From: Gigantopelta aegis | Lineage: Eukaryota > Mollusca > Gastropoda > Neomphalida > Peltospiridae | Direction of reading: 5' to 3' | Assembly (NCBI RefSeq): GCF_016097555.1 | Contig: NC_054708.1 | Location: 5,959,834-6,023,833, forward strand | DNA: 64,000 nt | Part shown: piece after piece, positions 61,294 to 64,000 of the stretch | Position numbering within the stretch: position 1 is the stretch's first letter | How the letters are laid out: the number at the start of each line of letters is the position of its first letter | Notes under the pieces: model-generated | The model's database searches: none | What the model saw: only the letters and a program-made list of their open reading frames with translations | What the model was told of the DNA's origin: nothing | Program-made: the position numbers and the translations under genes

Positions 61294-63748
61294 GCATTTA
61301 ATAATATAATACTTTGGTAGCCGTATAGTTAGCACACTATGTGATTTGTAATTGAAGATGGAAAGAGCGAATCGCGGGGGTGTCCCCTTTTTATTGTTCT
61401 GATTATTCCTCCCTTTTTAATATGGACGATTTCTCGAAAATCGTTCGCTTGAGAGGTCTCAATGTTTCAAAGCGGATATAGTGATAGATATGCATATAAA
61501 GTTGTGCCAACAAGTAAGGAACATTCTATAGGTCAAATGGCATGGTGGCCATCTTGGAGTTTTTAAAATCTTTAAAAATTATTGTCTCTCTAACTCTTTT
61601 GTCAGCCAAATAAAACCTGGTAAACGCAATGAACTGGAGACGTCGATCATATTTGTAAAACAAAATGACTCGCGTATGGCAGACATAACTGGGTTTTGGT
61701 GGCCATCTTGGATTCACTTTGTAATAATGTGTATCTATATTACAGGCCCAGAATCGTGAATTAACAAGCTATGGAATCCTCTTTCTTCAAACGAACGAAC
61801 GAATTAACGAACAAAAGAACGAATGAAGTAATAGATTACTTAATAAATGAATAAATAAATCATTCATTCATTCATTCATTCATTAATAAAACGTCAGTAC
61901 GAATAAAGCGTTCGTTGTTAAACATGAAGCAAGGGTGCAATAACTACTGAATATGACATATAGTGATTATCATATTTTTAAGTGTGTGTTACATGTACAT
62001 CACGTGATATCACTAACATGCCACTCAAATATCATCCCGCCAATCCCAGAAGCCGCTGCTGTCCCGGCCAGGCCCACAAATATAGGAGCGCCGATATTAC
62101 TGGCAAAGATGGAGGCGCCGATCTGAAATGAAAACATCGAAGATCTGTTTACTCTATCTCTTATCACATCTAGCAGGTCTTCACTAACGGTAACTTTATT
62201 TACAGTAGAAACAGTTGGCAATAATACAAATTAATAGTTTAAGTTAATAACTAATTCATAATTGTACATATATATTGGGTTTAGCTTGGTCCCTGTATTT
62301 ACAGTAGAAACAGTTGGCAATAATACAAATTAATAGTTTAAGTTAATAACTAATTCGTAATTGTACGTATATATTGGGGTTAGCTTGGTCCCTGTATTTA
62401 CAGTAGAAACAGTTGGCAATTATACTAATTAATAGTTTAAGTTAATAACTAATTCGTAATTGTACATATATATTGGGTCTAGCTTGGTCCCTGTATTTAC
62501 AGTAGAAACAGTTGGCAATTATACTAATTAATAGTTTAAGTTAATAACTAATTCGTAATTGTACATATATATTGGGTCTAGCTTGGTCCCTGTATTTACA
62601 GTAGAAACAGTTGGCAATTATACTAATTAATAGTTTACGGTAATAACTAATTCGTAATTGTACATATATATTGGGTCTAGCTTGGTCCGTGTATTTACAG
62701 TAGAAACAGTTGGCAATTATACTAATTAATAGTTTAAGTTAATAACTAATTCGTAATTGTACATATATATTGGGTCTAGCTTGGTCCGTGTATTTACAGT
62801 AGAAACAGTTGGCAATTATACTAATTAATAGTTTAAGTTAATAACCAATTCGTAATTGTACATATATATTGGGTCTAGCTTGGTCCCTGTATTTACAGTA
62901 GAAACAGTTGGCAATTATACTAATTAATAGTTTAAGTTAATAACCAATTCGTAATTGTACATATATATTGGGTCTAGCTTGGTCCCTGTATTTACAGTAG
63001 AAACAGTTGGCAATTATACTAATTAATAGTTTAAGTTAATAACCAATTCGTAATTGTACATATATATTGGGTCTAGCTTGGTCCCTGTATTTACAGTAGA
63101 AACAGTTGGCAATTATACTAATTAATAGTTTAAGTTAATAACTAATTCGTAATTGGGTCTAGCTTGGTCCCTGTATTTACAGTAGAAACAGTTGGCAATT
63201 ATACTAATTAATAGTTTAAGTTAATAACTAATTCGTAATTGTACATATATATTGGGTCTAGCTTGGTCCTTGTATTTACAGTAGAAACAGTTGGCAATTA
63301 TACTAATTAATAGTTTAATTTAATAACTAATTCGTAATTGGGTCTAGTTTGGTCCCTGTATTATGCTTGTCCTTAGATGAGATTTTACATTTCATTAGAC
63401 AGTTTAATTAAAGCATGAGTTTTGGCAAATTCGACGTGTTTCTGATGGTCTTGGTGATTGTAGAGCACAAAAGGTGCATGTGTATACATTGGAAATTAAG
63501 GTTCAGTAACTTCAAGGTTAACAACTTGAAGAACTTACCAGTTACAAACCTAACTTTTTTCTTTTTTCTTTTTTTTAAATGATATCCATGCCCAGCAATT
63601 TCATTTATTGAAATGGATATAGGTCACCAAATAATAGCTATTGTTCTGTATAAGACGTCAGAGAGTGAATACTTGCCGGAAAGAAGGTCATGCTCTTTCC
63701 CGCCAAAAAATATCCCGCCGCGCTGGTCTTGCTTGCTCTGAGTGTCGC
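43848..63748 (-). CDS. SGLT-type SLC5 sodium/solute cotransporter, 14 exons, N-terminus outside window
   Basis: Plasma-membrane symporter of the SSS family that couples uptake of a sugar, inositol or similar solute to Na+. Fourteen exons join in frame into 605 residues plus TAG; only about the first 50-60 residues lie beyond the right edge. Family hallmarks in order: [25 protein letters not shown] and [36 protein letters not shown], the Cys-containing extracellular loop with [22 protein letters not shown] and [61 protein letters not shown] and the C-terminal hydrophobic helix [15 protein letters not shown]. The Na+ site region ([16 protein letters not shown]) is kept. At positions equivalent to the human SGLT1 sugar pocket I see N, E, W, K and Q kept but H83 replaced by I, and T287/Y290 by D/F, so the substrate may not be glucose. 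SLC5A1-, A9-, A10- and A11-like paralogues cannot be told apart by eye. Confidence 0.92.
44546..44645 (-). CDS. SLC5 cotransporter exon (cytoplasmic acidic loop)
   Basis: 100 nt, phase 0 in, phase 1 out; acceptor TTATTTCAG, donor CAAG|GTCAAC. It encodes [15 protein letters not shown] and the acidic stretch LSDDEDKDD of the variable cytoplasmic loop. A 31-bp minisatellite begins about 20 bp upstream of its acceptor. Confidence 0.88.
44664..46955 (+). repeat. large minisatellite, ~31-bp unit, in an SLC5 intron
   Basis: About 70 copies of a unit with CTAACAAGGGGTGCAAGTCG and CTGGGTCTGTAA; longer variants add AGAGGTGCAA. The right third (from about 46200) uses a CTGACAAGAGGTGCAG variant. It starts about 20 bp from the 3' splice site of the exon at 44546-44645. 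Confidence 0.95.
47230..47850. mobile_element. non-autonomous pogo/Tigger-like element
   Basis: Terminal inverted repeats CAATCAGACCTCGTTACAAC GACC (left) and the reverse complement of GGTCGTTGTAACGAGGTCTG ACTG (right), bounded by TA on each side. The ends resemble those of pogo/Tigger-type Tc1-mariner elements. The 621-bp body has no transposase frame. Confidence 0.8.
47851..47930 (+). repeat. (TA)n and (CTA)n microsatellites
   Basis: About 18 TA repeats followed by about 14 CTA repeats, directly at the right end of the pogo-like element. Confidence 0.97.
48005..48045 (+). repeat. (CTTT)n microsatellite
   Basis: About eight TTTC repeats. Confidence 0.95.
48074..48743 (+). repeat. 83-bp tandem repeat, 8 copies, in an SLC5 intron
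   Basis: Eight near-identical 83-bp units, GTATAG starts at 48080, 48163, 48246, 48329, 48412, 48495, 48578 and 48661. The units differ at only one or two positions (ACTTTAG/ACTATAG; CATAAAA/CACAAAA). Confidence 0.97.
48996..49208 (-). CDS. SLC5 cotransporter exon
   Basis: 213 nt, 71 codons, phase 0 both sides; acceptor TTTTTTCCAG, donor AAG|GTACAC. It encodes [20 protein letters not shown], a Cys-containing loop, and the helix leading to [18 protein letters not shown]-like sequence is a family marker. Confidence 0.92.
49430..49925 (+). repeat. minisatellite, ~52-bp unit, next to an SLC5 exon
   Basis: About nine diverged copies of a unit with AACGCCCCAAAACGCACGTG and ATTATTTACAGAGTGC. It ends about 20 bp from the donor of the exon at 49948-50116. 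Confidence 0.88.
49948..50116 (-). CDS. SLC5 cotransporter exon
   Basis: 169 nt, phase 2 in, phase 0 out; acceptor CCCGTACAG, donor CCC|GTACGT. It encodes [30 protein letters not shown] and FFWKRTTEP. The Q of QLWQY aligns with the sugar-contacting Q457 of human SGLT1. The exon opens with a (GGT)n run encoding the V tract. Confidence 0.93.
50420..51180 (+). repeat. diverged triplication of a ~200-bp segment plus SINE-2 pieces
   Basis: 50420-50600 and 50870-51060 share ATGGGGCGTGGAGCTGCC, GGATTTGAC and GAATGGTGGAACTGGGT; 51085-51180 shares the middle part (GGGCAGTGATGTATGGATGG). The last copy stops about 10 bp from the donor of the exon at 51191-51341. A SINE of family 2 (50577-50828) lies between copies. 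Confidence 0.65.
50577..50828 (+). mobile_element. SINE family 2 (plus strand)
   Basis: Starts ACCAGTCTCGGTTAAGCC, with GGTAGGTACTTGGTTCGCAT as a B-box-like part, then CATTAACCACCAGCAACTAA and GACAGCCCAAATAGCTGAAG, ending GGAACCTTAAATGAATATAAG. It matches 54398-54650 in reverse. Confidence 0.65.
51191..51341 (-). CDS. SLC5 cotransporter exon (Na+ site region)
   Basis: 151 nt, phase 1 in, phase 2 out; acceptor TTGTTACAG, donor GGCAG|GTAGTC. It encodes [20 protein letters not shown] then [17 protein letters not shown], the helix with the Ser/Thr residues of the conserved sodium site. Confidence 0.94.
52165..52272 (-). CDS. SLC5 cotransporter exon (extracellular Cys loop)
   Basis: 108 nt, phase 1 in and out; acceptor ATCCTGCAG, donor CCAG|GTAACG. 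It encodes [20 protein letters not shown] and [14 protein letters not shown], the Cys-rich loop followed by the family motif CxNIAYPxLV. Confidence 0.93.
52450..52561. mobile_element. 112-bp palindromic MITE, copy 1, 9-bp target duplication
   Basis: Ends TAGCCCGAGTACTCTGACTG (left) and its inverse (right), an almost complete foldback with ~48-bp arms around ATAATGAGAGCGTAT. It is flanked by perfect direct repeats GCCTACTGG (52441-52449 and 52562-52570). Confidence 0.93.
52562..53592. other. SLC5 intron, nothing else recognised
   Basis: Apart from the target duplication at its left edge I see no exon, RNA gene or clear repeat here. Confidence 0.5.
53593..53728 (-). CDS. SLC5 cotransporter exon
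   Basis: 136 nt, phase 0 in, phase 1 out; acceptor TCTTCCAG, donor CCGG|GTATAT. It encodes [20 protein letters not shown], then a helix and [10 protein letters not shown]. The K of HAKGG aligns with the sugar-contacting K321 of human SGLT1. Confidence 0.94.
53729..54397. other. SLC5 intron, nothing recognised
   Basis: No exon or clear repeat seen. Confidence 0.5.
54398..54650 (-). mobile_element. SINE family 2, near full length
   Basis: On the minus strand the head CCGGCCTCGGTGGCGCAGGC and GGGTTCGCAGCCCGG (A- and B-box-like), then AACCACTAACCAACTAACAA and a tail to CACGAAAATAAGTTGAAAT. The head is the one found on the chimeric SINEs at 25 kb. Confidence 0.8.
54851..56083. repeat. nested inverted-repeat complex, 1.2 kb
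   Basis: A large near-palindrome (about 55046-55805, centre about 55400) built from AAGTTTAGATAGAAATATCA and CTTTAATATATTAATTAAC blocks in both orientations. It is flanked by hairpins ending ATTAGTGCCACCAAACGCAA (54863) and TTGCGTTTGGTGGCACTAAT (56083); a third inverted copy of that end is at 55014-55044. GATTAAAGTTGATTTTTCCA repeats fill 55865-56040. No transposase is seen. Confidence 0.85.
56120..56383 (+). mobile_element. SINE family 1, head partly lost
   Basis: Starts at ATATTCGATCCCCGTCGGTG and runs through ATATAAAAGATCCCTTGCTG to GTGTTAAGTGCGTCGTTAAA and (CCTT)n. The A-box part is missing; it begins 37 bp after the inverted-repeat complex. Confidence 0.85.
56384..56943. other. SLC5 intron with a SINE-2 tail scrap
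   Basis: 56605-56700 (TTCGTGCTTACATCCACTAA AGGTTCAAGCACG) matches the 3' end of SINE family 2. No exon is seen. Confidence 0.45.
56944..57189. mobile_element. MITE with CTATAGTCCGTC ends
   Basis: Left end CTATAGTCCGTCTCACA, right end TGGGACGGACTATAG: inverted repeats of about 15 bp enclosing a 246-bp body with an internal repeat (GGGAACGCCTTTTTTG twice). The right end is about 26 bp from the donor of the exon at 57216-57424. Confidence 0.75.
57216..57424 (-). CDS. SLC5 cotransporter exon (large extracellular loop)
   Basis: 209 nt, phase 1 in, phase 0 out; acceptor CTATTGCAG, donor CCAG|GTGAGG. It encodes [40 protein letters not shown] and IWFWCSDQ. The W of FWCSDQ aligns with W291 of human SGLT1; the usual T and Y just before it are D and F here. 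Confidence 0.94.
57869..58072 (-). repeat. ~48-bp repeat copying a 5' splice-site-like sequence
   Basis: About four imperfect copies downstream (in gene sense) of the exon at 58073-58153. Each starts on the minus strand with a donor-like GGTAGG, GTAGGA, GGTAGA or GGTAAG followed by AACTATT-like sequence, matching the true donor AAAG|GTAGGCACTATT. The body shares GCTGGCCATCGG-like sequence. Confidence 0.75.
58073..58153 (-). CDS. SLC5 cotransporter exon
   Basis: 81 nt, phase 1 in and out; acceptor TTTTCACCAG, donor AAAG|GTAGGC. It encodes [20 protein letters not shown] and FVLLFK, a membrane helix with the family motif TDTLQ. Confidence 0.94.
58154..58950. other. SLC5 intron with a G/C-run element
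   Basis: 58465-58790 holds a G run near 58500-58514, a C run near 58760-58782, and AGGGGGGTCGAGTTATG-type sequence, resembling other homopolymer-bearing repeats in the window. No exon is seen. Confidence 0.5.
58951..59061. mobile_element. 111-bp palindromic MITE, copy 2, 9-bp target duplication
   Basis: Same element as 52450-52561: TAGCCCGAGTACTCTGACTG ... inverse, arms ~50 bp around ATACGCTC. Flanked by perfect direct repeats AAACGGCAC (58942-58950 and 59062-59070). It lies in an intron only 13 bp from an exon end. Confidence 0.94.
59075..59180 (-). CDS. SLC5 cotransporter exon with a probable GC donor
   Basis: 106 nt, phase 0 in, phase 1 out; acceptor GTGTTTCAG. It encodes [20 protein letters not shown] and [15 protein letters not shown]. 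Only a GC donor (ACAG|GCACGT) keeps the frame into [12 protein letters not shown]; the nearby GT (AC|GTGCCG) would shift it. Confidence 0.92.
59603..59707 (-). CDS. SLC5 cotransporter exon whose 5' half is tandemly repeated
   Basis: 105 nt, 35 codons, phase 0 both sides; acceptor TTTTTTCCCAG, donor TCG|GTCAGT. It encodes [20 protein letters not shown] and [15 protein letters not shown], with the family motif TMPEYLxKR. Eight more partial copies of its start lie directly upstream. Confidence 0.94.
59640..60422 (-). repeat. 89-bp tandem repeat carrying a 3' splice site and part of a coding exon
   Basis: Nine copies (GTATACACCT on the plus strand at 59700, 59788, 59877, 59966, 60055, 60144, 60233, 60322, 60411; period 89, once 88). 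Each unit on the minus strand has an AG acceptor (TTGTTTCCAG or TTGTTTCTAG), about 60 bp encoding VYTMPEYxKKRYGGxRLRTY and a few intron-like bases. Only the last copy continues into a full exon with a proper donor. Confidence 0.95.
60516..60980 (-). mobile_element. SINE family 1 split by a nested insertion
   Basis: The 3' part is at 60516-60690, the head part (GGCTAGAACAAGAAATAGCC to GCCCTGTAGTAAAGTGGTCG on the minus strand) at 60880-60980. Between them lies an inserted element with G and C runs (see 60688-60881). Confidence 0.75.
60688..60881. mobile_element. small element with G-run and C-run ends nested in a SINE
   Basis: Ends GTCCGTAGGAACGA and GGTTCCTATGGGTC are inverted relatives. A G run (about 60731-60743) follows the left end and a C run (about 60856-60871) precedes the right end, so the homopolymers are part of the inverted repeat. 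Confidence 0.65.
61078..61137 (-). CDS. SLC5 cotransporter exon
   Basis: 60 nt, 20 codons, phase 0 both sides; acceptor GTTTTTGCAG, donor GGG|GTAGGA. It encodes [20 protein letters not shown], the helix ending FVPxxxxSG before the TMPEYL motif. Confidence 0.93.
61138..62017. other. SLC5 intron, simple repeats only
   Basis: 61262-61294 is (AC)n and (TA)n; 61860-61885 is (CATT)n. GGTGGCCATCTTGGA occurs twice (about 61542 and 61700), probably an old repeat. No exon is seen. Confidence 0.5.
62018..62122 (-). CDS. SLC5 cotransporter exon (first helix, Na+/substrate site)
   Basis: 105 nt, 35 codons, phase 0 both sides; acceptor TCATTTCAG, donor CAT|GTTAGT. It encodes [20 protein letters not shown] then [16 protein letters not shown] of SNIG and E of FEWH align with N78 and E102 of human SGLT1; the residue at the H83 position is I in APIF. 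Confidence 0.94.
62195..63362 (+). repeat. 99-bp tandem repeat, 12 copies, in an SLC5 intron
   Basis: Units with TTTACAGTAGAAACAGTTGG, CTAATTAATAGTTTAAGTTA and TATTGGGTCTAGCTTGGTCC; ACAGTAG at 62202, 62301, 62400, 62499 and onward every 99 bp, with two shortened units near 63150 and 63340. It starts about 75 bp upstream of the acceptor of exon 62018-62122. Confidence 0.96.
63677..63748 (-). CDS. SLC5 cotransporter exon, first in window, probable GC donor
   Basis: 72 nt, 24 codons, phase 0 both sides; acceptor TTTCATCAG. It encodes [20 protein letters not shown] then TFFP, the family motif GGYFLAGRSM. The donor is CCG|GCAAGT, a standard GC-type site; it is the only one that keeps the frame into [11 protein letters not shown]. 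Confidence 0.92.
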
Positions 63749-64000
63749 CTGATGAAATAATAAGTAAACAGTTCAAAATGAAGTTCCTCTTTTCTTGTGG
63801 GTTTTTATTATTACTATTTATTTATTTATCGTGTATTGTATTCAGAGTATTACCACTAAAAATATATGTAATCATCAGGCTTCGTAAGATATAATATGCA
63901 GTGGCGGATCCAGAAAATCTATTTAAGGGGGCCCCAGTGACATGAGGTGGAATGCTAAGGGAACTTTGGGGGAGGTTTGGAGAGGGATCGTAATAAAAAT
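63749..64000. other. start of an upstream SLC5 intron and repeat edge
   Basis: AT-rich intron, then from about 63898 GTGGCGGATCCAGAAAATCT with GGGGGCCCCAGTGACATG, which looks like the edge of a dispersed element running out of the window. The N-terminal SLC5 exon is not visible. Confidence 0.4.

Overview
The window is an AT-rich, intron-rich animal nuclear sequence. I infer a mollusc, probably a gastropod. The reasons are metazoan spliced genes, a DIRS-type tyrosine-recombinase retrotransposon, many copies of tRNA-headed SINEs with a common 3' end, and many short palindromic elements. The species cannot be fixed by eye.

Layout: (1) 776-16308, + strand: the 3' part (nine exons, 416 residues plus stop) of a valine--tRNA ligase gene, closer in several places to the mitochondrial VARS2 type. 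Its first intron here carries a nearly complete DIRS element (about 1200-5635); other introns carry LINE and SINE pieces, two copies of one MITE and a partial tandem exon duplication. (2) 16.3-39 kb: gene-poor DNA with large minisatellites (26.57-28.83 kb and 29.64-30.81 kb), SINEs, foldback elements and long G/C runs. A CpG-containing stretch with two possible non-coding exons near 24 kb may be the 5' end of the next gene. (3) 39125-41627, + strand: a two-coding-exon gene for a 325-residue type I membrane protein (signal peptide, EGF-like module, FN3-like region, one membrane helix, basic/Cys-rich tail). (4) 43848-63748, - strand: fourteen exons (605 residues plus stop) of an SGLT-type SLC5 sodium/solute cotransporter; its N-terminal exons lie beyond the right edge.

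The most unusual part is the SLC5 gene. Tandem repeats lie against or across its exon borders: an 89-bp repeat copies the 3' splice site plus the first part of a coding exon nine times; a ~48-bp repeat copies a 5' splice-site-like sequence about five times; and four other arrays or repeats begin within about 10 to 80 bp of exons. Two of its introns appear to use GC instead of GT donors, one a few bases from a 111-bp palindromic MITE with a perfect 9-bp target duplication (a second copy with its own 9-bp duplication lies 6.5 kb away). In the tRNA ligase gene a duplicated part-exon is flanked by AG and GT and keeps phase 1 on both sides, so it could be spliced in as a 23-residue in-frame cassette.

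The three genes are not functionally connected as far as the sequence shows; they are neighbours only. All exon borders were read by eye from splice dinucleotides, phase and family similarity.
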